Made by a program: the position numbers and the translations under genes. DNA of 64,000 nt from CAYUVH01 sp964448135. Lineage in GTDB: Bacteria > Verrucomicrobiota > Verrucomicrobiia > Limisphaerales > UBA8199. Below the pieces are notes generated by a model. It was not told the DNA's origin, did no database searches, and saw only the letters and a program-made list of their open reading frames with translations. Shown here piece by piece: positions 23,965 to 33,587 of this stretch (positions are counted from its first letter, which is position 1; each line of letters starts with the position of its first letter). Where the stretch lies: NCBI GenBank assembly GCA_964448135.1, contig CAYUVH010000039.1:186001-250000 (forward strand). The letters are read 5' to 3'.

Positions 23965-25887
23965 TCAGGGATCACGCAAGGGTTGCCCGGACCGATACAG
24001 GTTAAGGCGGACACGGGCGCTTTGAATCAAATTTGTCCGTCCGGAGACGGTGGCAAACTGAAGCGCCTTTTCCGCCGCGGCAACCGCTGACTTGTAATTC
24101 CCATTCTCCGCCTGGGCTGCGGCGAGCGTATGCAGATACCAGAGATTGGTGCCGCTCGTCAGGGCATTGGCCCGCTCCGCGTAGCGTACCGCCTCCGGTC
24201 CATTCCTTAATTCCGCGCCGCGTTGCGTCGCCAGCAGCCATGCGAGGTTGTTCATGACTGGATCCCAATCGGGCTCCAGCTCCAGCGCCGATTTGTATTC
24301 CACGATCGCCTCCTTGATTTTCCCCGACTGCAAATACACATCCGCCAGGTTTTGTCGCGCGAGGGAATTTTTCGGCGCGAGCTTCACGGCCGCTTCAAGA
24401 TGGGGCAGTGCTTCGGACGCATTGCCCTGTTCCAGCAGCGCCTTGGCCAGGGTCACGTGCGCGTTCGCGTAGGACGGACGAATCTCCAGGGCGGCCTGAC
24501 AATGCTCGATGGCCTGACGGAGATATTCCTGCGCCGACTCGCTGCCGCCGGCGGCGCGCGCAACGCCCGATTGGACGCGCTGGTCTTCCAGCGACCCATT
24601 TCGCAATTGCTGGTAACGCTCCAAATCGTAAACCCCGAGGTTGTGGTGCGCCACCCAGTTGCCGCTGGTGACCGCCGCGGCGCGCAGAAAGAGCGTCTCG
24701 CTGTCGCGCCAATATAAAAGTTGTGCGTGCGCGGCCACCGCGCAGGCAATCAACAAGCCCACCGCTGCCGCGCGCGGCGCCCAACCCGACCCCAAAGCCC
24801 GCTGCGCGCCCCACACCGCCATTACAAATATCCCGATGATCGGGAGGTACATGTAGCGATCGGCCATGGCCTGCATGCCCACCTGCACTATTCCAATCAC
24901 CGGTACCAACATGCCGAGAAACCAAAACCAACCCACGGACAGGAACGGAGATTTTTTCGCCAGCAGGCAAACGCTGATGGTGACCACCAGAACAAAAACA
25001 CCAGCCGCCACGACGGCGACGAGCGGCCAATGCGCCGGGTGCGGATAGAAGACGGCGAGATCAACCGGCCAGAATGTTTTCGCCACATAGCGGAAACAGG
25101 AAACAACCGCGTTGCCAAAGCGCGCCGAAAAAGGCAGTGCCCGGAAGTAACCCATTGCTCCTTGTTGAACTGCCATCGTGGCGATGCAGGAACCTGCCGA
25201 TAGCGCTATAAAGGGAATCTTTTCCAGGATCACCCTCCCCTGTAACCCAAACGGTTTCGTGAATCGGTGCAGTGGCCAGTAATCGAGCAAGAGCATGACG
25301 AAGGGCAAAGTCACGAGCATCGGTTTGCTCATGAGGCCCAAGGCAAACAGCACGAGCGAGCCCCCGTACCAGGTCCAGCTTCGGTGTCCTTGCACGTATT
25401 TCACGTAAGCCAGCAGGCTCAGCAGGCCGAAAAAGGCGCTCAGCACATCCTTGCGTTCCGCCGCCCAGGCCACGGATTCGATGTGCAACGGATGCAACGC
25501 AAAAAGTCCGGCAACCACGCCGCTGCGCCACAAGGTGCCCGTCATTTGAGCGAGCAATAAAAAAAGCAGAATCGCGTTTGCGATGTGCAGTCCCAAATTC
25601 ACTAAGTGATGTCCGGCGGGATTCAGTCCGAACATCTCCACGTCCACCATGTGTGACATCCAGGTGACCGGGTGCCAGTTGGAGGCGTAGCCGGTGGTGA
25701 AAGCCCATTTCAGGCCCTCCATGGTGAGACCGGCTTTGAGGTGGGGGTTGACGAGGATGTATTCCCCATCGTCGTAATTGACGAAATCGTTCCTCCGAAG
25801 CGGCCAGTAAACGGCGAGGGTGGCGAGCGCCAACAGAAAACCGACGAGAACTCTACTCCGAATGCTGCTGGGAAAAGCTTTGCTCAA
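23965..25887 (-). CDS. Polytopic membrane protein with C-terminal TPRs (TMTC/PMT-like glycosyltransferase)
   Basis: The 640-residue protein begins with about ten or more transmembrane helices. An extracytoplasmic first loop carries NDFVNYDDGEYILVNPHL, and GHHLVNLGLHIANAILLF and ALHPLHIESVAWAAERKDVLS follow; these are hallmarks of the TMTC/PMT-like group. The last 170 residues are tetratricopeptide repeats (A...Y.NAHVTLAKALLEQGNASEALPHLEAAVKLAP and following). Family members use lipid-linked sugars to glycosylate proteins or lipids outside the cell. The acceptor is unknown. It stands alone on the minus strand. Confidence 0.75.
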   Translation of the reverse strand: MSKAFPSSIRSRVLVGFLLALATLAVYWPLRRNDFVNYDDGEYILVNPHLKAGLTMEGLKWAFTTGYASNWHPVTWMSHMVDVEMFGLNPAGHHLVNLGLHIANAILLFLLLAQMTGTLWRSGVVAGLFALHPLHIESVAWAAERKDVLSAFFGLLSLLAYVKYVQGHRSWTWYGGSLVLFALGLMSKPMLVTLPFVMLLLDYWPLHRFTKPFGLQGRVILEKIPFIALSAGSCIATMAVQQGAMGYFRALPFSARFGNAVVSCFRYVAKTFWPVDLAVFYPHPAHWPLVAVVAAGVFVLVVTISVCLLAKKSPFLSVGWFWFLGMLVPVIGIVQVGMQAMADRYMYLPIIGIFVMAVWGAQRALGSGWAPRAAAVGLLIACAVAAHAQLLYWRDSETLFLRAAAVTSGNWVAHHNLGVYDLERYQQLRNGSLEDQRVQSGVARAAGGSESAQEYLRQAIEHCQAALEIRPSYANAHVTLAKALLEQGNASEALPHLEAAVKLAPKNSLARQNLADVYLQSGKIKEAIVEYKSALELEPDWDPVMNNLAWLLATQRGAELRNGPEAVRYAERANALTSGTNLWYLHTLAAAQAENGNYKSAVAAAEKALQFATVSGRTNLIQSARVRLNLYRSGQPLRDP

Positions 25888-26016
25888 GCGCGGGGCAGGA
25901 TGCTACCCGGGCGAAAAACGGGCAAGCGGCGAAAATTCAAACTTGCGTCCCGTCCAGCCCATGAGGGACGGAACGCCGAAACGCGGGTCACCGGCACCCG
26001 CCCAATAACTCTCTCC

Positions 26017-26340
26017 TCAGGCCGAGGCCCGGGGCTGGGCTACCGGGGCGCGTACGGCTTCGTTGCCGGCGACTCCGGTTCCTTCGCAGGTCGGGCACAC
26101 GGGCGGCGCGTGGCGGATCAAATGATAGATGTAGTCCTTCAGCTTCGCCCGGCGCATCTTCAACTCCTCGATCTCCTGGTCGGTGGCGAAGTCAATTTCC
26201 TCCTCGATGCGATAGATGGAATCGTCGAGGCGATGGTATTCGTCAAACATGTTGCGGAAGTGATCGCTCGCGCCTTTGAGGCGGCGGATCACTTCGCGGT
26301 GTTCCGGGAATTCACGCAGTATCGGATGATGCAGGTCCAT
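26017..26340 (-). CDS. YdcH-like (DUF465) small protein with a CPxC motif
   Basis: The 107-residue protein has the DUF465 signature HPILREFPEHREVIRRLK...F..MFDEYH.LDD.IYRIE, then a helix rich in Glu and Lys that should form a coiled-coil hairpin. A short C-terminal CPTCEGTG follows, a half zinc-knuckle like those of DnaJ, in an Ala/Pro-rich tail. YdcH proteins are small cytoplasmic proteins of uncertain function. The single Cys pair could bind metal only by dimerising. The 293 bases upstream hold nothing I recognise. Confidence 0.75.
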   Translation of the reverse strand: MDLHHPILREFPEHREVIRRLKGASDHFRNMFDEYHRLDDSIYRIEEEIDFATDQEIEELKMRRAKLKDYIYHLIRHAPPVCPTCEGTGVAGNEAVRAPVAQPRASA

Positions 26341-26633
26341 GGAAGTATTCTCCCGTTATTTGGTTTTCGTGGTGATATGTATACAGAAATCCGGCCCGAA
26401 AGTGCCTGGTGAAACTCTCTCCTCGCAGCCGGCGATGAATCCTTAGGCGACCCGTCCATTCGCATTCTGTGCCGCCGGTTTCGGTGGCCCGGGAATCGAA
26501 CGATGCGGATCGCAGCAAGTCCATTCGTGACTCCACCCAAACTGGCGAAGTCGCCTTGAATCTAATGGATAAGGGCCAAAGAGTAAAGAGATTTCTGCCG
26601 GGGCAGCCGAAACTCGCTGATAATAAACCCCTT

Positions 26634-28628
26634 TTACGCGGCGGCGTATTCCATGCCGACCAGACAAACGTCATCGGTAAAACCGCCCTCCGCGGAGAGC
26701 TGGCCCATCTGGACGATGAGTTGGTCAAAAAGCGCGCCGGCGGGGAGGCGAAGTCGCTCCTGCACCTGCCGCGCGAGCAGGGCCGGCGAATAAAACTCAC
26801 CCTTCTTGTCCTGGACTTCGTACAAGCCGTCAGTGAATAGCATTAGCAGATCGCCCGGTTCCAGTTTGGTCGTGGAACTCTGATAAGCAAAGCCCTCCAT
26901 GAATCCCAACGCCGGTTGGCTGACTCCGGACGCATTCAAAAGTGGGACGACTTCCTTCCTCCCGCGCCGGATGTGCAACGGCTTGGGATGACCGGCGTTC
27001 GCGTAGCGGATTTCGCCGGTCTGGGCATTCGCCACCGCGTAGATGGCGGTGGTGAGGAGCGGGGTTTCGGAGTCTTTGAGGATGGTCTGTAAATCGTTGT
27101 TCAGGCGGGTAAGGAATTCGCCTGGATCGGCGGCGGCTGGTTTCAGTTCCTCCACCAGGGCGCGAATCATCGCCGTGACCAGCGACGATTGCACCCCGTG
27201 TCCCGCGACGTCGCAGAGGAAGACCGCCGCGTCCTTTTCCGACAGCGCCGACACCGAAAAGAAATCGCCACCGACCGCATCGGTCGGCAGATATCGATGC
27301 GCAAATTGCAGCGTGCTGGCCTCCGTCGGCGCGCCAAAGTGCGGATACTGTTGCGGCAGCATGGTGAGCTGGATCTGCCGCGCCATGCGAAGATCATTTT
27401 CCATCTGCGTGTTGCGGATCTGCAACTCTTCCCGGCTCCGCGCAAGAAGCGTATAAGCGCGTTGCAACTCCTCCTGCGCCACCCGCTCCTTCGTGATGTC
27501 CCAAAAAATTCCCTGCAGCCCCATGACCTCGCGCTCGTGGCTGTAAATGGGCGTCTTCACCACCTGCACATACATTTTGTCGTGGCCGGGCGCCTGGTGT
27601 TCTTCGACGGTTTCGTAAGGCGTGCCGGTGGTGAGGACCTTGCGGTCATCCTCCTTGTATTTGCGGGCGAGCTCCGGCGGGAAGAAATCCGCATCGGTCC
27701 TCCCAATGATTTCCTCGAGCGTGCGGCCAAGGATGCGGCAGAAGTGCTGGTTCGCGAAGGTGAACCGGCCCATCACGTCCTTGCGAAAAATATTCTGCGG
27801 CAGCGTCTCGACCAGCGAATGATAGAGCGCCTGGGAATGCCGGAGCTTTTCCTCGGCGTGTCGCCGCTGGGTGATGTCTTCGACCGTGCCTTCGTAATAC
27901 AACAACCGTCCGACCGAATCGCGAATCGCGCGGCAATTCTCCGAAATCCAGATCACCGTTCCGTCCTTGCGAAAAATCTGCGACTCAAACGCGGTGATGG
28001 TGTCGTTCTCCTGCATCTGGCGCATGAATTCCCGGCGCCGGTCTTCCTGCACATACAACCGCCGGCCGATGTCGGTGATCCCCGACATCAATTCATCCGG
28101 CGAGTTGTAGCCGTAAATGCGGGCCAGCGCCGTGTTCGCCATCAGGTAACGGCCGTCCTCGGTGGTTTGGAAAATGCCCTCGACCAGGTGGTCGAACAGG
28201 CCGTGATATTTTTCCTCCGCGTTGCGCAGGACCATGTCCATCCGATGCCGCTCCATGGCGTAGCGGAGGGAACGCTCGAGCCAACCCGGCGTAAGCTGCC
28301 CTTTCACCAGGTAATCATGCGCGCCGGCGTGCAGCGCCTCGAGCGCCACGGTCTCATCATCGGATTCGCCGGCGGCGATGATGGGCAGTTGCGGCCGCTT
28401 GGCTTTAAGGACGGGAATGTTGCCAAGACCGGCGCCATCGGGAGCAGCGATGTCGAGCAACACGGCGTCAAAATCCTGGCGGTCGAGGACGGAGAGCGCG
28501 CTGCCGAGGTCGGGCGTGCCGGCCAGTTTAGCGGAGAGATCGCGCGCCTGGCCCATCATCTCTCCCACGTAACGGGAAAAACCGTCGTCCGGCTCAATGA
28601 GCAAAATCTTCAAAGTCCCCTGCGCCAT
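26634..28628 (-). CDS. Receiver-PAS-PAS-PP2C phosphatase signalling protein
   Basis: The protein is 664 residues from the ATG at 28628 (MAQGTLKILLIEPDD); the frame runs further upstream without recognisable sequence. A receiver domain (about 5-120, phosphoacceptor in AVLLDIAAPDG) is followed by two PAS domains (about 140-270 and 275-400), a linker helix, and a SpoIIE/PP2C phosphatase (DAVGGDFFSV, FLCDVAGHGVQSSLVTAM, YANAGHPKPL, GDLLMLFTDGLYE). It probably dephosphorylates an anti-sigma antagonist or similar phosphoprotein under control of phosphorylation and PAS ligands. No kinase or anti-sigma partner is adjacent. It is divergent from aroK. Confidence 0.88.
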   Translation of the reverse strand: MAQGTLKILLIEPDDGFSRYVGEMMGQARDLSAKLAGTPDLGSALSVLDRQDFDAVLLDIAAPDGAGLGNIPVLKAKRPQLPIIAAGESDDETVALEALHAGAHDYLVKGQLTPGWLERSLRYAMERHRMDMVLRNAEEKYHGLFDHLVEGIFQTTEDGRYLMANTALARIYGYNSPDELMSGITDIGRRLYVQEDRRREFMRQMQENDTITAFESQIFRKDGTVIWISENCRAIRDSVGRLLYYEGTVEDITQRRHAEEKLRHSQALYHSLVETLPQNIFRKDVMGRFTFANQHFCRILGRTLEEIIGRTDADFFPPELARKYKEDDRKVLTTGTPYETVEEHQAPGHDKMYVQVVKTPIYSHEREVMGLQGIFWDITKERVAQEELQRAYTLLARSREELQIRNTQMENDLRMARQIQLTMLPQQYPHFGAPTEASTLQFAHRYLPTDAVGGDFFSVSALSEKDAAVFLCDVAGHGVQSSLVTAMIRALVEELKPAAADPGEFLTRLNNDLQTILKDSETPLLTTAIYAVANAQTGEIRYANAGHPKPLHIRRGRKEVVPLLNASGVSQPALGFMEGFAYQSSTTKLEPGDLLMLFTDGLYEVQDKKGEFYSPALLARQVQERLRLPAGALFDQLIVQMGQLSAEGGFTDDVCLVGMEYAAA

Positions 28629-28764
28629 GGCATCTCGAGTTTCGGCGGCGTGCGGCTTGGATTCGGCCCGCACCGCCAACCGCACCTTCGCAGCAATGTC
28701 CGTGCCTCGCAAGCGGTTTGAGAAACTGCGTGCGCGAAGCCGTTTTCTGCGGTAAGGAAAAGTT

Positions 28765-29319
28765 GTGACGGCCCCGCGTTCCATCCAAAACCTGGCGCTC
28801 ATTGGCTTCATGGGCATCGGCAAATCCACCGTGGGCCGCCACGTGGCCGAGACACTGCACTACACTTTTCTCGATACGGATAAAGTCATCGAAGCGCGCG
28901 CGGGGAAAACCATCAGCGATATTTTTGCGCAGGACGGCGAGCCCGCCTTTCGCGACTTGGAACGCCGCATCGTCGAAGAACTCACCCGCCGCACGAACAC
29001 CGTCATCGCCACCGGCGGCGGACTCCCAGTCAACGAAGCCAATCTCGCCAGCCTCAAAACGCATTGCCTCGTAGTTTGCTTGTGGGCCTCGCCCGAGCAC
29101 ATCTGGGAACGCGTGAAAGCCCACGACCACCGGCCGCTCCTCAAAGATCCCGACCCGCAGGCGCGCATTCGTGAATTGCTCGCGACGCGGGCACCATTCT
29201 ATCGGCAGGCCGATGTCCTGATCAACACCGATGCCCGTTGCACCCGCGAAGTAACCAACCAGGTGATCCATCAATTCCGCACTGCACAGGCAGCACATCC
29301 AACGGCTGCGAAAGCATGA
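28765..29319 (+). CDS. aroK: Shikimate kinase
   Basis: The protein is 184 residues, normal length. It has the P-loop GFMGIGKSTVG, the shikimate-binding DTDK and GGGLP, and the lid region RPLL. It phosphorylates shikimate with ATP in aromatic amino-acid synthesis, in the cytoplasm. The start is a GTG with AAGGA eight bases upstream. It stands without other aro genes and is separated from queG by 191 bases containing a dispersed repeat. Confidence 0.92.
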   Translation: MTAPRSIQNLALIGFMGIGKSTVGRHVAETLHYTFLDTDKVIEARAGKTISDIFAQDGEPAFRDLERRIVEELTRRTNTVIATGGGLPVNEANLASLKTHCLVVCLWASPEHIWERVKAHDHRPLLKDPDPQARIRELLATRAPFYRQADVLINTDARCTREVTNQVIHQFRTAQAAHPTAAKA

Positions 29320-29449
29320 GGCCGCCCTCTGGCGCAAATTCCGAAAACCTTTTCGTAGCAGCCGAGGTGACGAGGCTCATACTTTTCATCCACCCGCACC
29401 AGCCGACTGCTCCACTCGCCGACAGAGACCCAAACCGTCCAATCGCTCT

Positions 29450-29466
29450 CTCTCCCTGGGGGAGAG
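29450..29466. repeat. Dispersed hairpin repeat downstream of aroK
   Basis: Arms CTCTCCC and GGGAGAG around TGG, followed by a G-rich stretch and a T-run. This 'CTCTCCCTGGGGGAGAGGG' sequence is familiar as a repeat between genes in many bacteria. Here it may terminate aroK. A relative lies at 49361-49380. Confidence 0.6.
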
Positions 29467-29510
29467 GGCTGGGGTGAGGGCGGGCTTTTTGTCTAATTTC
29501 AATCACTTAA

Positions 29511-30578
29511 ATGCCGGTCGCCTCCGAAAACCCGCTCGCTTTGAAAGAAACCATCCGGCAGCACGCCCTTGAACTGGGCTTCGACGCCTGCCGTTTCACC
29601 ACCGCCGCACCGCCGCAGTCCTCCGAACACTTCCAACGCTGGCTCGCGGACGGACGCCACGGCGAACTCGGCTACCTTCAGCGCAACGCCGCCAAGCGCG
29701 TTCAACCGCAACTCGTCCTTGATGGCGCCCGCAGCATCGTCTGCGTGCTTGCCAGCTACCATTTCGCAAATGGACCTGCCCTGCCCGCGAAGGAGAATAA
29801 ATTCGGTTGGATCGCCCGCTACGCCCGCGGTCCGGATTACCACGATATCCTCGGCGAAAAATTGGACGCGCTGTCTTCCTTTTTGGACGAACTCGGCGGC
29901 CCGGGCACGCGCTCGCTGAGCTACGTGGACACCGGTCCGATCCTGGAGCGCGACCTTGCCCAACGCGCCGGCCTCGGCTTCATCGGCAAGCACACAAACG
30001 TCATCAGCCGCGACTTCGGCAACTGGACCCTCCTCGGCGAGATCCTCACCACCCTCGATCTTTCCCCGGACAAGTCCGAAAAAAATCGCTGCGGTACCTG
30101 CACCCGCTGTATCACCGCCTGCCCCACGAACGCCATTCCCGCGCCCTTCCAACTCGACGCCCGCCGTTGCATCTCCTATCTCACGATCGAATTGAAAAGC
30201 TCCATCCCCATCGAACTCCGCCCCGCCATCGGTGATCGCATCTTCGGCTGCGACGATTGTCTTGCCGCCTGTCCCTGGAATCGATTCGCGAAGGAAGGTC
30301 GCCTGCTGAAGGAACACGCGCGCCCCGACCTCGCGCAGTTGGATTTGGTTGAATTATTGTCGGTGGACGAAGCCGAATTCGCCCGGCGCTTCGCGGGCAC
30401 GCCCATGAAGCGCGTCAAACGCCGCGGGCTGCTGCGAAATGTTTGCGTGGCGCTGGGCAATATCGGCGATGAAAAGGTATTGCCTGCGCTCGCGAAAGCA
30501 GCGACGGATGCCGAACCACTGATTTCCGAACACGCCCTGTGGGCCATCACGGAAATCGAACGCCGCCTACGGCGCTGA
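29511..30578 (+). CDS. queG: Epoxyqueuosine reductase
   Basis: The 355-residue protein has a cobalamin-binding N-terminal domain (YLQRNAAKRVQP..VLDGARSIVCVLASY), YVDTGPILERDLAQRAGLGFIGKHTN, and a two-cluster ferredoxin module CGTCTRCITACPTNAI and CDDCLAACPWNRF. A HEAT-like C-terminal tail follows. It reduces epoxyqueuosine to queuosine in tRNA anticodons using B12 and 4Fe-4S clusters. A PduO-type adenosyltransferase elsewhere in the window also points to B12 use. The 3' end overlaps the convergent oxidoreductase gene by 12 bases. Confidence 0.93.
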   Translation: MPVASENPLALKETIRQHALELGFDACRFTTAAPPQSSEHFQRWLADGRHGELGYLQRNAAKRVQPQLVLDGARSIVCVLASYHFANGPALPAKENKFGWIARYARGPDYHDILGEKLDALSSFLDELGGPGTRSLSYVDTGPILERDLAQRAGLGFIGKHTNVISRDFGNWTLLGEILTTLDLSPDKSEKNRCGTCTRCITACPTNAIPAPFQLDARRCISYLTIELKSSIPIELRPAIGDRIFGCDDCLAACPWNRFAKEGRLLKEHARPDLAQLDLVELLSVDEAEFARRFAGTPMKRVKRRGLLRNVCVALGNIGDEKVLPALAKAATDAEPLISEHALWAITEIERRLRR

Positions 30579-31907
30579 CACCATCGGCCGTTTCGCGTAC
30601 GGCAATTTCCACGGCCCGCGATAGTCCACGCTCACCAGCTTGTCGGCTTCCTTATCGTCCGGGATTTCTTCCTTTTCCGGGTCCCACTTGATTTTGCGTC
30701 CCGTGCGATACGCGATATTGCCGAGGTGCGCCACGGTGGACACTTGGTGCCCAACGTCCAAATTCAGCACCGGCTGCTTTCGCGACTTCACGCACTCCAG
30801 GAAATTCCGCACGTGCGCCGGACGCGGATCGCCGCTGCCGGGCTTCCTGAAGGCGTCGAGGTTGGCCTGCTTGCGCTCGGGCTTCAGCTCCCAGCCTTCG
30901 TCGTTGAGGATGATGTTGCCCTCCGTACCATTCCATTCGACGCCCCAGGAGCGATTGTTCAGGCCGTTGTTCAATCCCGCCTTGTGCTCCCAGATCAGTG
31001 TGAAGCTCGGAAACTCATACACCGTCACCTGCGAATCCGGTGTTTCGGAATTGTCCGTGAAGACATACTTGCCGCCCGTGGAGGAAACGTTGCGGGGGAC
31101 TTCATTGCCCATGCCCATGAGCATCATGTTGATGAGGTGCACGCCCCAGTCAGTCATGAGCCCGCCCGCATAATCCCAGAACCAGCGGAAATTAAAATGA
31201 AAGCGGTTCGGATTGAACGGCCGGTTCGGCGAGGGCCCCAGCCACATATCATAATCCACGCCCGCCGGCGGGTTGCCATCCGGCGGATTGCCAATGCTCG
31301 GCAGCCAATCCAGATACGCCCAACCGCGCACGATATTCACTTTTCCCAGCTTGCCCGACTTGATCATGTCGGTCGCCTCGATGATGTGCTTGCAACTCCG
31401 CCACTGCGACCCCATCTGCACCACGCGATTGTGTTTGCGACTGGCCTCCAGCATCGCGCGGCCTTCCACGATCGTCTTCGCCAGCGGCTTCTCGACGTAA
31501 ACATCCTTCTCCGCCTGGCACGCCATCACCGTCGGCAACGCATGCCAGTGATCCGGCGTCGCGATCAACACCACATCCACGTCTTTGCGCTCAAGCACGC
31601 GCTGAAAATCCTTCGTCGTGTCCGGCTTGTGGCCCCGCTCCTTCTGACAAATCTCCACGCCCTTGGCGATGTTGGCGTCGTCCACATCGCAAACCGCCAC
31701 GCAATCCACCTCGGGATTCAGGAAAAAGCATTTCAAGTCCCCCTGCCCCATCCCGCCGCAACCGATGATGGCGAGGCGGACCTTGTCATTCGCCCCAGGT
31801 TCATCCGCGCGCGCGGAGCGAATGAAAGGACCGGAGAAAGCAAACGGTGCCAGGCTGGCGGCCAGGCCGCCGCGTTGAAGGAAAGTTCGACGACTAAGAC
31901 TTCTCAT
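30567..31907 (-). CDS. TAT-exported Gfo/Idh/MocA-family oxidoreductase
   Basis: The 446-residue protein has a twin-arginine signal (LSRRTFLQRGGLAASLAPF). The Rossmann fold starts at KVRLAIIGCGGMGQGD; DVDVVLIATPDHWHALPTVMA and VEKPLAKTIVEG give the family's EKP motif. Such enzymes act on sugars or sugar derivatives with NAD(P), and the export signal places it in the periplasm. Exported Gfo/Idh proteins are, as I recall, expanded in Planctomycetes and Verrucomicrobia. It is divergent from a phosphomannose-isomerase-like gene, 213 bases apart, so the two may share control and a sugar substrate. Confidence 0.88.
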   Translation of the reverse strand: MRSLSRRTFLQRGGLAASLAPFAFSGPFIRSARADEPGANDKVRLAIIGCGGMGQGDLKCFFLNPEVDCVAVCDVDDANIAKGVEICQKERGHKPDTTKDFQRVLERKDVDVVLIATPDHWHALPTVMACQAEKDVYVEKPLAKTIVEGRAMLEASRKHNRVVQMGSQWRSCKHIIEATDMIKSGKLGKVNIVRGWAYLDWLPSIGNPPDGNPPAGVDYDMWLGPSPNRPFNPNRFHFNFRWFWDYAGGLMTDWGVHLINMMLMGMGNEVPRNVSSTGGKYVFTDNSETPDSQVTVYEFPSFTLIWEHKAGLNNGLNNRSWGVEWNGTEGNIILNDEGWELKPERKQANLDAFRKPGSGDPRPAHVRNFLECVKSRKQPVLNLDVGHQVSTVAHLGNIAYRTGRKIKWDPEKEEIPDDKEADKLVSVDYRGPWKLPYAKRPMVSAP

Positions 31908-32120
31908 ATCCGAAACGTTGTCTGGTCATGATTGACTATTACGCCCGAACAATAGAGCGCTTCGGCGGGAGAGTCGAGCCCTTCACGGGCAGTAATGATC
32001 TCGAGAAAGCCCTCCACACTTGCCAAGCTTCGCGAGTTTCGCCAACGTTTGCACCGAATCGCACGAATGCAGATTTTGATCCGAGCGCACTAACACGAGC
32101 TTCAATTCGTTTTCCCCCAC

Positions 32121-33377
32121 ATGAACCACGTCAATCAACTCAAGGTCGTCAAAAACAAAACCAAATCCGCTGTCGAAGCCGAACTCGGCCGCACGGGCGG
32201 CCTATTGCGCCTCGCGCCCGCGTGGGTCCCCCGCTCCTTTCTGCAGCCCGGCCTGCGCCTCAAGCTCCACCCCGACGACACCTACGCCTACGGCGCGAAT
32301 CGCGGCGGCATCGACGAACGCTGGTTCGCCTCCACCACCGAGGCCGCAAACGAAGGCCGCGTGCCCGACGAAGGCCTGAGCTACTGCGTCGTCGGCAAAA
32401 GCCGCTTCACCCTCCGCCAGGCGGTGGACGATTGCGGCGCCACCCTCGTCGGCGGCGCGATCTGGAAAAAATACGGCCGCTGGCCCGTCTATTCCAAATT
32501 CTTCGACAACATGGGCCCCATTCCCCTGCACATGCATCAAAGCGCGAAGCAGGCGAAACTTGTCGGCCAGGAAGGCAAGCCCGAGAGCTACTATTTCCCG
32601 CCGCAACACAACAACGTCGGCAACAATTTCCCCTACACCTTCTTCGGCCTCGAACCCGGCACCACCAAAGCCCAGGTCCGCAAGTGCATCGAAGATTGGA
32701 ACAAGGGCGACAACGGCATCCTTGATCTCTCCAAGGCCTACCGCCTCAAACCCGGCACCGGCTGGCTGGTCGGTCCCTGCATCCTCCACGCCCCCGGTAG
32801 CCTCTGCACCTACGAACCACAATGGGGCAGCGACGTCTTCGGCATGTATCAGAGCCTCGTGGAAGGCCGTTACGTTCCGTGGGATTTGCTTGTGAAAGAC
32901 ATGCCGAAGAGCAAGCACCGCGACATCGATTTCATCGTCGAACAGCTCGATTGGGCCGCCAACGTGGACCCCAATTTCAAGCACAACCACTACCTCGAAC
33001 CAATCCCCGTCGCCGGCAGCAGCAAGAGCGCCGGTTACTCCGACAAATGGATCGTCTACGGCCGAATCGAACGCGAACAACTCTTCACCGCCAAGGAACT
33101 CACCATCGAACCCGGCGTGAAATGCACGGTGAAGGACTGCGGCGCCTACGGCCTGATTTGCGTCCAGGGCACCGGGAAAATCAACGGCCAGCCCCTCAAC
33201 TCCCCCAAGCTCATCCGCTTTGGCGAACTGACCGAAGATGAATTTTTCTGCACCGCTGACGGCGCCCAAGCCGGCATCACCTTCGAAAACACGAGCGAAA
33301 CCGAACCCCTCGTCACCCTCCGCTACTTCGGCCCCGAAGTGAATCCCGACGCCCCGGGCGTCGGCGGCAGGAAATAG
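32121..33377 (+). CDS. Phosphomannose-isomerase-like cupin protein
   Basis: The 418-residue protein contains the type I phosphomannose isomerase signature in altered form: PLHMHQSAKQAKLVGQEGKPESYYF resembles the H..N..QA...KPE metal site, and WLVGPCILHAPGSLCTYEP resembles the second metal-binding strand. The C-terminal part is a further cupin-like domain (...ELTIEPGVKCTVKDCGAYGLICVQGTG). It probably isomerises or binds a sugar with a divalent metal. No signal peptide is seen. It faces the Gfo/Idh gene across a possible shared promoter. The precise reaction is not known. Confidence 0.65.
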   Translation: MNHVNQLKVVKNKTKSAVEAELGRTGGLLRLAPAWVPRSFLQPGLRLKLHPDDTYAYGANRGGIDERWFASTTEAANEGRVPDEGLSYCVVGKSRFTLRQAVDDCGATLVGGAIWKKYGRWPVYSKFFDNMGPIPLHMHQSAKQAKLVGQEGKPESYYFPPQHNNVGNNFPYTFFGLEPGTTKAQVRKCIEDWNKGDNGILDLSKAYRLKPGTGWLVGPCILHAPGSLCTYEPQWGSDVFGMYQSLVEGRYVPWDLLVKDMPKSKHRDIDFIVEQLDWAANVDPNFKHNHYLEPIPVAGSSKSAGYSDKWIVYGRIEREQLFTAKELTIEPGVKCTVKDCGAYGLICVQGTGKINGQPLNSPKLIRFGELTEDEFFCTADGAQAGITFENTSETEPLVTLRYFGPEVNPDAPGVGGRK

Positions 33378-33429
33378 CGCTCATCAAGCGCTGCCCTCAT
33401 CCCAAGGGGAAGAAATAAAGTAGCCGGTC

Positions 33430-33457
33430 GGTCGTTCCGAGTCTTCGAGGAACGACC
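33430..33457. terminator. Inverted repeat between convergent genes
   Basis: Nine-base perfect arms GGTCGTTCC and GGAACGACC enclose a 10-base loop, 53 bases after the stop of the cupin gene. There is no long T-run, so it may be a factor-dependent terminator or a REP-like element related to the GGTCGTCC palindromes. Confidence 0.5.
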
Positions 33458-33520
33458 ACCGGATACCGGACCATCTTCCCTATTGCATCGGAGAAGGATG
33501 CCACCTTCGGATACTGACAT

Positions 33521-33573
33521 TTGAAGTTTGGAGCTTGGACCTTATCTGGAGCTTGGTCCTTGGTGCTTGGAGC
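33521..33573. repeat. Heptanucleotide array (TTGGAGC type)
   Basis: The units TTGAAGT, TTGGAGC, TTGGACC, then after a short break TTGGTCC, TTGGTGC, TTGGAGC, keep a 7-base period. The array ends 14 bases after the aminotransferase stop on the minus strand. Its reverse complement is found again at 39804-39891. Confidence 0.82.
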
Positions 33574-33587
33574 TTTGCCCCCGCCCA

